From Haliscomenobacter sp. (lineage in GTDB: Bacteria; Bacteroidota; Bacteroidia; Chitinophagales; Saprospiraceae), in NCBI RefSeq assembly GCF_016718685.1, contig NZ_JADKCX010000013.1, forward strand, positions 39,870 through 103,869: 64,000 nucleotides of DNA. Direction: 5' to 3'. The position numbers were made by a program, and so were the translations under genes. Shown here piece by piece: positions 38,746 to 48,248 of this stretch; the first letter of the stretch is position 1; each line of letters opens with the position of its first letter. Below the pieces are notes generated by a model. It saw only the letters and a program-made list of their open reading frames with translations, was not told the DNA's origin and did no database searches.

Positions 38746-38753
38746 CAAAGATA
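38746..38753 (-). promoter_or_regulatory. Candidate -7 box of the decarboxylase-rfbB unit
   Basis: Minus-strand TATCTTTG is an ideal TAnnTTTG box. TTTT about 22 bases upstream may be the -33 element. A start near 38739 gives a 30-base leader. Confidence 0.5.
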
Positions 38754-38838
38754 AACTTCGACGGCTGCTTTACCTAAAACATTTTTTAAGGAAATCCAGA
38801 AAAGCTTAGTTTTACCCTCACAAAAGCCACCATCAATC

Positions 38839-39594
38839 ATGATACCAAAGCTGCTTTTTTTTGTATTAGGCCTGTGCTTTCTCCCTGGCTTATGGGCACA
38901 AGGTACTTTAACTGAACCTAAAGGTGTACTCTTGACCAGGTTTACCTATGGCCTACAGTTGCCTGCAGGAACCCTTAAAGAACGTTTCGGGACAAATTTC
39001 ATTGCCGGAGGCGGGCTGGATTGGCAATGGGGGAAAAAAAACTGGGTATTGGGCATAGACGGACAATACCTGTTCGGGAATACGGTTAAAGAAGACCCCC
39101 TTGCCAGCTTGCGCACTGTAGAAGGTTACCTCATTGGCAATGACCGCGAAGTGGCTGATATCCCCCTGCGGGAAAGAGGGTGGTATCTTGGGCTTACTGC
39201 AGGAAAAGTATTTCCGGTAAATGACAAACAATCTCCGCGGGCCGGCTTTCGCGTTAACTTCGGACTGGGCTATCTCCAGCACAAAATCCGCATCCAGGAT
39301 GACCCTTTGCGTTCGGTTCCCCAACTGGCTACAGTGTACAAAAAAGGATACGATAGGTTGAGCAATGGCTTGGCGTTGCAACAATTTTTCGGTTACCAGG
39401 CCCTGAGCAAAGACCGGCGTAGCAATTTCATTGGAGGCTTAGAGTTTTTCCAAGGTTTTACCCGTGGGCGGCGCAGCTTTGATTTCGCTACCCAAAGCGC
39501 CACAGCCAAAGGGCGGGTCGATGTGTTGATGGGCATCCGAGTGGGCTGGATTTTACCTTTCTACGCAGATAAAGCCGAAGACATTTATTACTAA
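38839..39594 (+). CDS. Probable outer-membrane protein, unknown function
   Basis: A signal peptide (LFFVLGLCFLPGLWAQ) is followed by 230 residues with beta-barrel character: FTYGLQLPAGTLKERFGTNF, WVLGIDGQYLFGN, GWYLGLTAGKVFPV and a final VLMGIRVGWILPF. I cannot name the family. It lies 10 bases ahead of waaA and is probably in one transcript with waaA and the heptose kinase, which suggests an envelope role. Confidence 0.7.
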   Translation: MIPKLLFFVLGLCFLPGLWAQGTLTEPKGVLLTRFTYGLQLPAGTLKERFGTNFIAGGGLDWQWGKKNWVLGIDGQYLFGNTVKEDPLASLRTVEGYLIGNDREVADIPLRERGWYLGLTAGKVFPVNDKQSPRAGFRVNFGLGYLQHKIRIQDDPLRSVPQLATVYKKGYDRLSNGLALQQFFGYQALSKDRRSNFIGGLEFFQGFTRGRRSFDFATQSATAKGRVDVLMGIRVGWILPFYADKAEDIYY

Positions 39595-39604
39595 AAGTAC
39601 CTAC

Positions 39605-40861
39605 ATGCACTGCTTGTACACTACTGGAATTCGATTGTATCTCTTGTTGATTCGTTTGGCCGCTTTTTTTCACCCAAAAGCCAAATTGTGGTGGCGTGGC
39701 CGCCAAAACTGGTCGCAAAACCTGTCTCGTGCGCTTGCCAGCAAACGTGCCCCAGGACAAGTCACGATCTGGGTGCACAGTGCCTCCCTGGGGGAATTTG
39801 AACAAGGTCGTCCTTTGATGGAAGCGGTCAAACGCCAATACCCCGAAGTGTTTATCCTACTGACCTTTTTTTCTCCTTCTGGATTTGAGGTCCGCAAAAA
39901 TTATCCAGGTGCAGATCTGGTGTGTTACCTGCCACCTGATTTGCCGCGTACCGCTCGTCAGTTTTTACACATCGCCCAACCCCAATTGGCAGTATTTGTG
40001 AAATACGAGTTTTGGTACAATTTTTTACAGGAATTGCAGCGAGAAAAAATTCCGGTATGGCTCATCGCCGCACTGTTCCGCCCCCAACAACCTTTTTTCC
40101 AAAGTTGGGGCGCATGGTACCTCAACATCCTGAAAGGTTTTGACCATTTTTTTGTACAAAATCAAGACTCAGCTGATCTATTGGAAAAACACGGCATCCA
40201 GAAATACACCCTGGCTGGTGACCCCCGCATCGACCGGGTTTTACAAATTGCCGCAGAAGGAAAACAATTTCCAAGCATCGAAGCTTTTAAAAAAGACGCC
40301 CCAATCTTAATGGCAGGCAGCACCTGGGCTCCGGATGAAGCTGTACTGGCGCAATTGTGGGAAGACCCCAATCGGTGCGCAGGCTGGAAACTGGTCATTG
40401 CGCCACATGAGATTGAGGCTGCTCACTTGGAACAAATTGAACAGAAATTTCCTGGACAATGTGTGCGGTATTCCCAGTTTAAACTGGAAAATCACCAAAA
40501 TCTTACCGTTATGATCATCGACAACATCGGCATGCTATCCGCCTTGTACCGCTATGCCGACATTGCTTACATCGGCGGTGGATTTGGCTCAGGCATTCAC
40601 AACACCCTGGAGCCTATGGCTTTTGGATTACCCGTGATTTTTGGCCCCAAATACCAAAAATTTACCGAAGCGCTTACCACCCTTGAATTGGGAGGGGCTT
40701 TTGTGGTGCATACCGCAGAAGAGTTGATCAATACCTTTGATCAACTAAAATCGCCTGCGTTTAAATCAACAGCTTCCCACGCGGTTCAACACTATTTACA
40801 ACAGAATCAGGGGGCGACTGAAAAAATCATCAAACGCCTGGAGTTGTTCCTCTCCTCATGA
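39605..40861 (+). CDS. waaA: 3-deoxy-D-manno-octulosonic acid (Kdo) transferase
   Basis: This inner-membrane enzyme adds Kdo to lipid IVA in lipopolysaccharide synthesis. The N-terminal anchor precedes the family mark WVHSASLGEFEQGRPLMEA, whose Glu is the catalytic base. The second GT-B domain has AGSTWAPDEAVL and GGGFGSGIHNTLEPMAFGLP, where the CMP-Kdo site lies. 418 residues is typical. It is followed by the heptose kinase gene, consistent with an LPS core unit. Confidence 0.94.
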   Translation: MHCLYTTGIRLYLLLIRLAAFFHPKAKLWWRGRQNWSQNLSRALASKRAPGQVTIWVHSASLGEFEQGRPLMEAVKRQYPEVFILLTFFSPSGFEVRKNYPGADLVCYLPPDLPRTARQFLHIAQPQLAVFVKYEFWYNFLQELQREKIPVWLIAALFRPQQPFFQSWGAWYLNILKGFDHFFVQNQDSADLLEKHGIQKYTLAGDPRIDRVLQIAAEGKQFPSIEAFKKDAPILMAGSTWAPDEAVLAQLWEDPNRCAGWKLVIAPHEIEAAHLEQIEQKFPGQCVRYSQFKLENHQNLTVMIIDNIGMLSALYRYADIAYIGGGFGSGIHNTLEPMAFGLPVIFGPKYQKFTEALTTLELGGAFVVHTAEELINTFDQLKSPAFKSTASHAVQHYLQQNQGATEKIIKRLELFLSS

Positions 40862-40931
40862 GTTCAATTGAATGGTATTTCAATTTTCGATCACAACCCT
40901 AGGACTTAGCGCTTATTTAATATTTTTGCAC

Positions 40932-41921
40932 ATGGTTAATTTTGACGCCTTCAATCAAGTAAATGTTTTGGTCATCGGAGATGTGATGATCGACCGCTAT
41001 CTGCGGGGAAGCGTTTCACGCATTTCGCCGGAAGCACCCGTTCCAGTAGTCAATTTGGAAGGAGAAGATCTGCGTCTAGGTGGCGCCGCCAACGTTGCCC
41101 TGAACATTCGGGCCATGGGTGCAACGCCTATCCTATGTAGTGTTGTTGGGGATGACGAAGAAGGACATATATTCAGGAAACTGCTTCCTGAATATGGGCT
41201 GATCAACCAATACATTTTACAATCGCCCCAACGCCGCAGCACCGTAAAAACACGGGTGATGGCCGGAGCGCAACACCTTTTAAGGCTGGATCAAGAAGAT
41301 ACTCATGACTTGAGCGAAACCGAGACACTACAACTCATGCAAGTTGTGCACGAGGTTTTGGAAACCCAAGAGATCCACGTCATTCTGTTCCAGGATTACA
41401 ACAAGGGCGTTTTGTCGTCCAAAGTCATCCGCGAAGTCATTCTGGAATCGCTCAAACGCGACATTCCTACGGCCGTAGATCCCAAGTTCAACAATTTTTG
41501 GGCCTACAAGCACATCACCCTCTTTAAACCGAATCTCAAAGAAATTCGGGCTCAAGCGCCCATGCCCGTACAAGCGACCTTGAATTCCTTGCAAGAAGCC
41601 ACCGCCTACATCCATTCTCAACTGGGCAATCAGCATACCTTGATCACCCTCTCGGAAAAAGGCCTGTTTTTGGAAACCGCCGGGAAAGGTACCATCATTC
41701 CGACCCAACCTCGTGCCGTGGCCGATGTTTGCGGCGCCGGTGATACGGTGATTGGCATTGTAGCATTGGGATTGGGGCTACGTATGGATTTGAATGAAGT
41801 GGCACTGTTGGCCAATTTGGCGGGTGGCCAGGTGTGTGAAAAAGTAGGGGTAGTACCCGTAGATAAAGTCCAATTGCAGGAAGAATACCTGACGCAGCTT
41901 ACGAACTTGGGTGTGTCTTAG
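40932..41921 (+). CDS. rfaE1: D-glycero-beta-D-manno-heptose-7-phosphate kinase (PfkB family)
   Basis: This cytosolic sugar kinase phosphorylates heptose 7-phosphate at C1 on the way to ADP-heptose for the LPS core. RfaE1-type text is seen: VLVIGDVMIDRYLRGSVSRI, SPEAPVPVVNLE, RLGGAANVALNI and the catalytic DVCGAGDTVIGI. There is no C-terminal nucleotidyltransferase domain, so it equals the N-terminal half of HldE. MVNFDAFNQV (40932) is chosen as start; the 20 codons upstream are not family-like. A TATTTTTG just before the ATG is too close to be its promoter. Confidence 0.9.
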   Translation: MVNFDAFNQVNVLVIGDVMIDRYLRGSVSRISPEAPVPVVNLEGEDLRLGGAANVALNIRAMGATPILCSVVGDDEEGHIFRKLLPEYGLINQYILQSPQRRSTVKTRVMAGAQHLLRLDQEDTHDLSETETLQLMQVVHEVLETQEIHVILFQDYNKGVLSSKVIREVILESLKRDIPTAVDPKFNNFWAYKHITLFKPNLKEIRAQAPMPVQATLNSLQEATAYIHSQLGNQHTLITLSEKGLFLETAGKGTIIPTQPRAVADVCGAGDTVIGIVALGLGLRMDLNEVALLANLAGGQVCEKVGVVPVDKVQLQEEYLTQLTNLGVS

Positions 41922-41988
41922 GTGTCTGAGGTTTCTTAGGTGGTGAAAATATCCGTTCTTTTTCACCACCTAAGAAACCTCAGACACC
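41921..41988. repeat. Perfect 28-bp hairpin at the heptose kinase / Rieske convergent junction
   Basis: Arms 41921-41948 and 41961-41988 are exact inverted repeats with a 12-base loop. The arm consists of three similar words of 9-10 bases (CTTAGGTGT-, CTGAGGTTT-, CTTAGGTGG-type). It starts on the last base of the kinase stop codon and is 48 bases from the end of the converging gene. Confidence 0.75.
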
Positions 41989-42036
41989 CTAGATTCACCT
42001 TAGCTTTTGGGTACGCTGTCCGATCAGTATGTATTG

Positions 42037-43127
42037 TTAAAGGTATTGCGCCAAAAGCCGATGAAAATGATGCACACAAGGCTCACGCTTCGGTGAAAAA
42101 CGTCCGGTTTGGTAAAACCGTGACTGGATGCCCCGTTGCACGTTTTCCACCACAAATTCATCTTCGCGCTCCACTTTGTCCAAATCCGCGCCCGCACTTT
42201 GTTCCATTTTGCTTTCATCGTACACATACATGATGAAACGCACCTTACATTGTTTGATCGACATGGGTTTGACGATGTTTACACTCAAACCCCAGGGATA
42301 AAAATTGAACATCATGTTTGGAAACACCCAAAAGTAATAACCCGCCACCCTTTTGCCGTAATCGACATGGCCTTCGGGCAAATCAAAACACTCCGTTGCG
42401 GCGTCACCAATGCCGATTTGCAAATTGCAATACTCAAAAACTTCAGTATCATAGGCGTCATAATCCAGGGCCTGATTGAGTCCGGGATGTACAAAAGGAA
42501 TGTGGAATCCTTCCAGGTAATTGTCACAATACAAGGCCCAATGGGCATTCACCAAATAATCACGGCTCCATTCCGGGGCGTAACGAAATTGTGCCAGCGG
42601 CATAAAGCCGATCCGTTCCTGTAACACGTCGATCACTTTTTGAAAATCAAAAGCGGGGTCGAGCGAGACAAAAGGAAATTGTGCCCAAAATGCAGTGGGA
42701 ATCTCAGTCAGGTGATCGCAAGGCCGGGGGAAATCCAGTGCTTCTTTAAATTCCGGCATGAACTCCATTTGCCCATTCAGGTCAAAACGCCGTCCGTGGT
42801 AGTTGCACACCAATTTTTTGTACACTCCGGGGTTGTGTACCAAAATATTGCCCCGGTGGGTACACACATTGCTGAAACACTGCACCTGCCCTTCATTGTC
42901 CTTGCGTAAAAAAAGGGGCTCGTTGACAAAGCCGGGTATAATTTGAAAGGGAAAAACGGCTCCGTTTTGCTCCAGGTTTTCTCCGGTTTCAATCCACTGC
43001 CAACTGCGGGGAAGAGGGAATCGCGCATGGCCTCAAATACTGCTGGGTTGCGGTAAAACTCGGCAGGGAGGGTTTCGGCGCGCTGGATGTCGGGATGGAC
43101 GGTAATTGAATTTGAGGGTTTTTGCAT
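42037..43127 (-). CDS. Rieske-type aromatic ring-hydroxylating dioxygenase alpha subunit, one frameshift
   Basis: From MQKPSNSITVHPDIQ the frame runs to about 43010, where one more C in a CCCC run (minus strand) leads into RSWQWIETGENL and on to the stop. The Rieske centre is complete: SNVCTHRGN and CNYHGRRF supply two Cys and two His. The mononuclear iron site is in CDNYLEGFHIPFVHPGL. The corrected protein has about 363 residues. Such enzymes hydroxylate aromatic or quaternary-amine substrates with electrons from a reductase, which is not in the window. The substrate is unknown. Confidence 0.85.
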
Positions 43128-43170
43128 AGATGAAAGTTTTTGTCAATTTAACTGGGCTAATTGGGTTTAT

Positions 43171-43701
43171 TCAATTTCCTTCTAGCTCTACACTCCGCCG
43201 ATGATGCTGCACGTGGTACACCGTAAAATACAACAGCTCCCGCAAAGTCAACTTCCCAATCAATGGATGTGGTGCCTGCAATTGATCCAGTTCTGCTTCG
43301 CTCAAAGACTCTACCAGTCGGTTCAAACGGCTGATCAAGTGGGTTAATTTCGCCGTTCCAGTAGATTGAAAAGACGCTCCCGCTACTTTAGGTTCATACG
43401 CCTTTGGAGATTTTCCTCCACTGGCCAAAGCATCCTGGTACGTTTTGACCAGGGTATCGTAATCCATGGAGGGTCTTTTAGCCTGACCAAATACCAAACG
43501 CAGCAAAAACTTCGGTAAACTCAATCCCATCACCACCGGGCTTACGCTGCGAATCAAGTGATCCAGTTGCTGCGCAGCCGACCATTTCCCTTCCGCGTGA
43601 TGGTTGAAATCGACCGTGCTGAAACTTTGGATCAAATCACAAAATTCAGCGTAGTGATCCTCCAGGTTTTGAGCTATTTCTCGTTTATCCATTTTTGTCA
43701 T
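43171..43701 (-). CDS. DinB family protein
   Basis: The 176-residue protein is a four-helix DinB/YfiT-type bundle. Metal-ligand histidines are seen in SAAQQLDHLIRS and in YFTVYHVQHHRRSVE. DinB-fold proteins are metal-dependent and often act as thiol transferases, but the role of this one is unknown. MTKMDKREIA (43701) is used; an ATG three codons in is equally possible. It lies 43 bases upstream of the Rieske gene. Confidence 0.85.
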   Translation of the reverse strand: MTKMDKREIAQNLEDHYAEFCDLIQSFSTVDFNHHAEGKWSAAQQLDHLIRSVSPVVMGLSLPKFLLRLVFGQAKRPSMDYDTLVKTYQDALASGGKSPKAYEPKVAGASFQSTGTAKLTHLISRLNRLVESLSEAELDQLQAPHPLIGKLTLRELLYFTVYHVQHHRRSVELEGN

Positions 43702-43764
43702 TTGTCATCACAAGTATAGTCAAAATGGTGTATTTTTTCGGCGCAAAACCAAAATTTACATACA

Positions 43765-45975
43765 ATGGATCGCTTATCTGTACCAAATGAAACCCGCGCC
43801 ATCCCACCAGCTGCGCGTTTTTTAAAAAAATTACAATTGTCCGTCCTATTTTCCTTGCTCATCCTGGTGCGCAGTTACGCTGACGAAGGCATGTGGTTGC
43901 CCATGCTCCTGGGGCAACAGGTTTACCAGGACATGGTCAAAAGAGGCCTAAAACTCAAGCCCGAGCAGCTTTACAGCATGAACCAGGCTTCCATCAAAGA
44001 CGCGATTGTAATCTTCGGGGGAGGCTGTACTGGTGAAATTGTCAGCGAGCAAGGGCTGGTTTTCACCAACCACCACTGTGGTTACAGCCAGATTGCTGCC
44101 GCTTCCAGTGTGCAAAACAACTACTTGCGCGATGGTTTTTGGGCCATGGACAAAAGTAGTGAAATCCCTTCGCAAGGCTTACAAGTGCGTTTTTTACGCA
44201 GCATCGACGATGTGAGCGCCAAAATTCTCGAAGCCGCGGGCAACCTCAAAGGCGCTGAACGACTGGCCAAAATCAATGAAGCAGCACAAAGCTTGATCAC
44301 TGCCTCCGTAGCGGGTGACGAATTCAAAGCCGCCGTGATTGTTCCCATTTTTAAAGGCCGCCAGTACCTGATGTACAGCTACGACGTGTATAAGGATGTA
44401 CGCCTGGTGGGCACTCCACCCGAAAGCATCGGCAAATACGGGGGCGATACCGACAACTGGGAATGGCCGCGCCATACGGGTGACTTCTCGGTATTCCGCG
44501 TGTACATGAACGCAGCGGGCAAGGCCGCCAATTATGCGGCTGACAATGTGCCCTACAAACCCAAGTACTTCCTGCCCGTAAGCATCAAAGGGTTTTCCGA
44601 TGGCGACTACGCCATGATTTATGGCTATCCTGGCAGCACCAACCGTTACGAGACTTCGGCAGGCATCAAACTGAGTACCGACATCAACAACCCAACCCTG
44701 GTCAAGTTGCGCGATATGCGCCTCAAGTACATGTTTGAAGAAATGCGCAAAAGCCCGGCCACCAAGTTGCAACTGGGGCCAGAATACGCCAGTGTAGCCA
44801 ACTACTGGAAGTTCTTCGACGGCGAGACCAAACAACTGATCAAATACGACATTTATGGCCAAAAGAAAAAAGTGGAAGAGGCTTTTACCACCTGGGCTAA
44901 AGGCAAACCGGAATACGAAAATCTTTTTGCTGAGGTAGAAAAAACCTACACGGATTGGCGGCCTTACGCCATGCACCGCCAGTACATCGTGGAAGGCATC
45001 ACGGGTTGTCGTTTGGTACGCGCTGCGGCTCGTTGGACCGAATTGGAGGCCTTACTAAAACGGGGAGATGATCCTAAAGGATTGCTGCGTGCCCTGGATG
45101 CAACACGCAGCAGTTACCTCGCCAATTACAACCTCAAAGCCGACAAAAGTATCCTGGCTTCAGTCGTCATGACCTTCCTTACCGACATTGAAAGCAACCA
45201 ACATCCGCAGGGTTTTTACGAGATGTTGTTCCGCAAATACAGCAACATCGAAACCAGTCCTTTTAAGGCTTTTGCCGAAGATGTGTTTACGAATTCAATG
45301 ATGGTGGATGACAAAAAATGGGCCGCCTTCAAGGAAAAACCTACGTTGGAGGCCTTGACTGCTGATCCAGCCTTTACCGTAGTCAACGCCTTCTTGAAGA
45401 ACTGGGAACAAAACTACCAGTCGAAATTTGTGGAGTTCAGCAGCCGCAACGAAGACCTGGGCCGCACGTACCTCAAGGGTTTGTTTGAGATGAACCCCAC
45501 CCGGATGAACAGCACTTACCCTGATGCCAACTTTACGATGCGGGTGTCTTACGGTTCCGTAAAAAGTTACAAACCAAAAGACGCAGTGATGTACGATTAC
45601 GCCTGTACGTTATCCGGTGTAATGGCCAAATACAAGCCTGGCGATTACGAGTTCGACCTGCCCAAAAAATTCCTGGACTTGTACAAAGCCCGCGATTTTG
45701 GCCAGTACGTAGATCCCAAGTACAACGATGTAGTGGTCAGCTTCATCACCACAAATGACATCACGGGCGGAAACTCAGGCTCTCCGGTGATCAACGGCAA
45801 GGGGGAATTGTTGGGGCTGGCTTTCGACGGCAACTACGAAGCCCTGAGCCACAAGCTGGCTTTTGACAAAGACCTCAACCGCACCATTTGCGTGGATGTC
45901 CGCTACATGCTGTGGTGCATTGAAAAATTAGGGGGCGCGAAGCACATTGTGGATGAGTTGAAGTTGGTGAAGTAG
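43765..45975 (+). CDS. S46 family dipeptidyl peptidase (DPP7/DPP11 type)
   Basis: This periplasmic serine peptidase removes dipeptides from oligopeptide N-termini. A signal peptide ends at RSYA, before the typical mature start DEGMWLP. The catalytic His lies in VFTNHHCGYSQI, the Asp region in GGDTDNWEWPRHTGDFSVFR, and the Ser in TGGNSGSPVINGKGELLGL. FDGNYEA has Gly where DPP11 has an Arg that selects acidic P1 residues, so DPP7-like specificity for hydrophobic P1 is inferred. 736 residues is normal and the gene is intact. Confidence 0.93.
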   Translation: MDRLSVPNETRAIPPAARFLKKLQLSVLFSLLILVRSYADEGMWLPMLLGQQVYQDMVKRGLKLKPEQLYSMNQASIKDAIVIFGGGCTGEIVSEQGLVFTNHHCGYSQIAAASSVQNNYLRDGFWAMDKSSEIPSQGLQVRFLRSIDDVSAKILEAAGNLKGAERLAKINEAAQSLITASVAGDEFKAAVIVPIFKGRQYLMYSYDVYKDVRLVGTPPESIGKYGGDTDNWEWPRHTGDFSVFRVYMNAAGKAANYAADNVPYKPKYFLPVSIKGFSDGDYAMIYGYPGSTNRYETSAGIKLSTDINNPTLVKLRDMRLKYMFEEMRKSPATKLQLGPEYASVANYWKFFDGETKQLIKYDIYGQKKKVEEAFTTWAKGKPEYENLFAEVEKTYTDWRPYAMHRQYIVEGITGCRLVRAAARWTELEALLKRGDDPKGLLRALDATRSSYLANYNLKADKSILASVVMTFLTDIESNQHPQGFYEMLFRKYSNIETSPFKAFAEDVFTNSMMVDDKKWAAFKEKPTLEALTADPAFTVVNAFLKNWEQNYQSKFVEFSSRNEDLGRTYLKGLFEMNPTRMNSTYPDANFTMRVSYGSVKSYKPKDAVMYDYACTLSGVMAKYKPGDYEFDLPKKFLDLYKARDFGQYVDPKYNDVVVSFITTNDITGGNSGSPVINGKGELLGLAFDGNYEALSHKLAFDKDLNRTICVDVRYMLWCIEKLGGAKHIVDELKLVK

Positions 45976-46016
45976 ACGGTAGGCTTCGTCCTAAAAGCGT
46001 ATTTCAAAAGCGACAG

Positions 46017-46109
46017 TTTAACACAAGGAACATAAAGGGAAGCACAAAGAACACTAGCAAGCGCTCTTCTTGTGTGCTTTGTGCTTTCCTTTATGTCCCT
46101 TGTGTTAAA
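46017..46109. repeat. Long hairpin at the S46 peptidase / MarC convergent junction
   Basis: Arms 46017-46049 and 46077-46109 (33 bases) pair with two mismatches around a 27-base loop. The arm is made of similar purine-rich words (ACACAAGG-, ACATAAAGG-, AGCACAAAG-type). It ends nine bases before the MarC stop codon and probably terminates both genes. Confidence 0.7.
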
Positions 46110-46117
46110 AATAAAAC

Positions 46118-46684
46118 CTATCCAATCCCCAAATTCGATTTAAAAATTTTCACGGCTACAGCCAACAAAATGACCCCCATAAATTTGCGAACGACCAACA
46201 ATCCTCCCCGCCCCAATAGTTTTTCGATCAGGCGCAAAGAGCGCAGAACCAGGTAAATGATCAATAAATTGAGCAAAATGCCGATCACAATCGTGAGGGA
46301 ATCGTAATTGGTTTTGAGCGAAATGACGGTCGTCAGGGTTCCAGAACCGGCAATGAGCGGAAAAGCTACAGGGACCAGACTCCCCGTTTGGTTCTCGTCT
46401 TCTGATTTAAAAATATCGATGCCCAGGGTCATTTCCAAGCCCATGATGAAAATCAAAATCGAACCCGCTACGGCAAAAGATTTTAAATCAACACCCAATA
46501 CGTGCAGGAAAGCTTCGCCTACAAATAAAAAAACCAACATCAAGGCCCCGGCAAAGATGGTCGTTTTCCAGGCCTGGATTTGCCCGATGCGCTCGCTGAT
46601 CGAGATGAGTATGGGTACATTGCCTAGCATGTCGATGATGGCAAAAAGGGTAAAGGTGACGGTGAAGATGTGGTCGAAATTCAT
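46118..46684 (-). CDS. MarC family integral membrane protein
   Basis: The 188-residue protein has six membrane helices. FAIIDMLGNVPILISI at the start and VPVAFPLIAGSGTLTTVISL in the second half are the two family repeats. MarC proteins were once linked to multiple antibiotic resistance but their transport function is unproven. The gene stands alone at a convergent end with the S46 peptidase. Confidence 0.9.
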   Translation of the reverse strand: MNFDHIFTVTFTLFAIIDMLGNVPILISISERIGQIQAWKTTIFAGALMLVFLFVGEAFLHVLGVDLKSFAVAGSILIFIMGLEMTLGIDIFKSEDENQTGSLVPVAFPLIAGSGTLTTVISLKTNYDSLTIVIGILLNLLIIYLVLRSLRLIEKLLGRGGLLVVRKFMGVILLAVAVKIFKSNLGIG

Positions 46685-46768
46685 GTGGTGGGTGGATTTT
46701 GGTGGAGATGAAGATACAAAAGTTAGCAGCTTAAAAAAATGTTTGATTCATTCACTGTCGCATTTGCT

Positions 46769-46776
46769 TAATTTTG
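46769..46776 (+). promoter_or_regulatory. Candidate -7 box of the Crp-YCII-DoxX operon
   Basis: TAATTTTG matches TAnnTTTG and TTTG at 46742-46745 could be the -33 element, although 23 bases of spacing is long. The start would be near 46783. Confidence 0.35.
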
Positions 46777-46798
46777 GTTCGGTTAAAGACAGCTGAAA

Positions 46799-47389
46799 GT
46801 GAAAAGTAAATTCAATGATATGCTCCAAGTACTCCAAGAACACATTACCAAACATTTAGGAAAAACCCCTGAGCGACTCGAAGAAGTAAGCAATGCTTTC
46901 GAACCGCTGCAACTCAAACGAGGGGCTTTTTTACTTCGTGATGGGGAAATCTGCAAACATGTCTACTTCATTGTTGAAGGCTGTTTGCAGGTATTTGTAA
47001 TCGACAAGAATGGCAATGAATCAACCCGTGAGTTCTATACCGAAGAGCAGTGGGTTACGGATATCATGGGGTTCAAAAATCAACAAGCTTCAAAAGAATA
47101 CATCAAATGCATCGAGCCTTGCAAGCTACTCCGTATTCATTACGATGTATTTCAGCGCTTTTCATCCGATATTCCTGCCTTCGCACAGATTTACCAACAA
47201 ATTTTGGAGCTTTCCTATAGCAACACAGTGTACCGGGTCAACACCCTGACTTCCTTAGACGCGCTCGACCGGATCAAATGGTTGATGGAAAACAAACCCA
47301 AACTCATGACTCGCTTATCCAGTAAACTGATTGCCTCTTATCTCGGCATTAGTCCCGAAACCATGACCCGCCTCAAAGGAAAGTTGTAA
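46799..47389 (+). CDS. Crp/Fnr family transcriptional regulator
   Basis: The 196-residue protein has an N-terminal cyclic-nucleotide-binding fold (GAFLLRDGEICKHVYFIVEG, residues 41-60) and a short C-terminal helix-turn-helix (LIASYLGISPETMTRLKGKL). There is no cysteine set for an Fnr iron-sulfur cluster. GTG at 46799 is one start; ATG at 46820 (MLQVLQEHI) is an alternative that loses nothing conserved. It heads a run with the YCII and DoxX genes, which it may regulate. Confidence 0.88.
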   Translation: MKSKFNDMLQVLQEHITKHLGKTPERLEEVSNAFEPLQLKRGAFLLRDGEICKHVYFIVEGCLQVFVIDKNGNESTREFYTEEQWVTDIMGFKNQQASKEYIKCIEPCKLLRIHYDVFQRFSSDIPAFAQIYQQILELSYSNTVYRVNTLTSLDALDRIKWLMENKPKLMTRLSSKLIASYLGISPETMTRLKGKL

Positions 47390-47486
47390 ACTTTAAAATT
47401 AAGTGTTCAAATCATTGACATTTATCAAGAGTCGTTGGTAGGCAATGCCGGAACTTTGTGGCATTGAATCACCAAATTGACACGCG

Positions 47487-47821
47487 ATGAAAGAGTTTTT
47501 AATGCTGTTCTGGAATGAGTCGGGAGATGGCCAGTATCAAGTTAACCCAATGCAGGAAACCATGGCCTCTTGGCAGTCTTGGATTGGCCAAATTGCTTTA
47601 AACGGCAAACTGATTTCTACCAAACCCATTCAATGGGAAGGAAGCACAGTGGTGGGTCCTCAGATACTCCGAGCATCCTGGAACAAAAAATGGTCACTGG
47701 TTACTTGATTTGTAAAGCCGATAGTCTCGACGAGGTGAAATCCTGGGCTGCCACCTGCCCGATCTTACAATATCCCGCAGGTTATACCGAAATCCGTCCT
47801 ATGTCACCCTTCGAAATCTAA
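47487..47821 (+). CDS. YCII-related protein, one frameshift
   Basis: The first frame gives MKEFLMLFWNESGDGQYQVN and ends in GSTVVGP. One more base near 47660 leads to SDTPSILEQKMVTGYLICKA and EIRPMSPFEI. The result is 111 residues of YCII fold, a dimeric alpha-beta barrel related to muconolactone isomerases and of unclear function. The DoxX gene begins five bases past the stop, so they share a transcript. Confidence 0.75.
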
Positions 47822-47826
47822 TCATC

Positions 47827-48243
47827 ATGAATAAGTTATTAAACATTGGCCGCTATTTATTCCCACTCTCATTTTTGATGTATGTGGGCTTACACTTGGG
47901 CAAGCCCGAAGTAGGCGCAGGTTTTGTACCCGACTATCTTCCTTTTCCACTGTTCTGGAATTATTTCACGATGGTTTGTATTGTTTTATTCATCATCAGT
48001 GCAGTTATCGGCAAGTACGATAAATTGGCTTATGCCTTAATGGCGCTTTACGTCATTTTAATGGCCGTCCTGGTACATTTGCCGCGTGCCAACGGGCATG
48101 AACTGGGCACTGAAATGATGACGGCTGATTTGGCACGCGAGATGGAGTTGGAAATGGTAAATTTTTTCCGCAACATCATGGTTACCGGAGCACTATTGGG
48201 TTTTGCGCGCTACGTTGCAAAGGACAATCGCATCATCGGCTGA
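47827..48243 (+). CDS. DoxX-like membrane protein
   Basis: The 138-residue protein has four membrane helices, starting NIGRYLFPLSFLMYVGLHLG and with YALMALYVILMAVLVHLP in the middle, as in DoxX-like families. Related proteins take part in respiratory or redox membrane complexes, but the role here is unknown. It is the last gene of the run that starts with the Crp-type regulator. Confidence 0.8.
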   Translation: MNKLLNIGRYLFPLSFLMYVGLHLGKPEVGAGFVPDYLPFPLFWNYFTMVCIVLFIISAVIGKYDKLAYALMALYVILMAVLVHLPRANGHELGTEMMTADLAREMELEMVNFFRNIMVTGALLGFARYVAKDNRIIG

Positions 48244-48248
48244 TGGGC

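Noticed and set aside
40921..40928. TATTTTTG as promoter of the heptose kinase gene
   Set aside because: It ends only three bases before the chosen ATG, so the transcript would start inside the gene; co-transcription with waaA is more likely.
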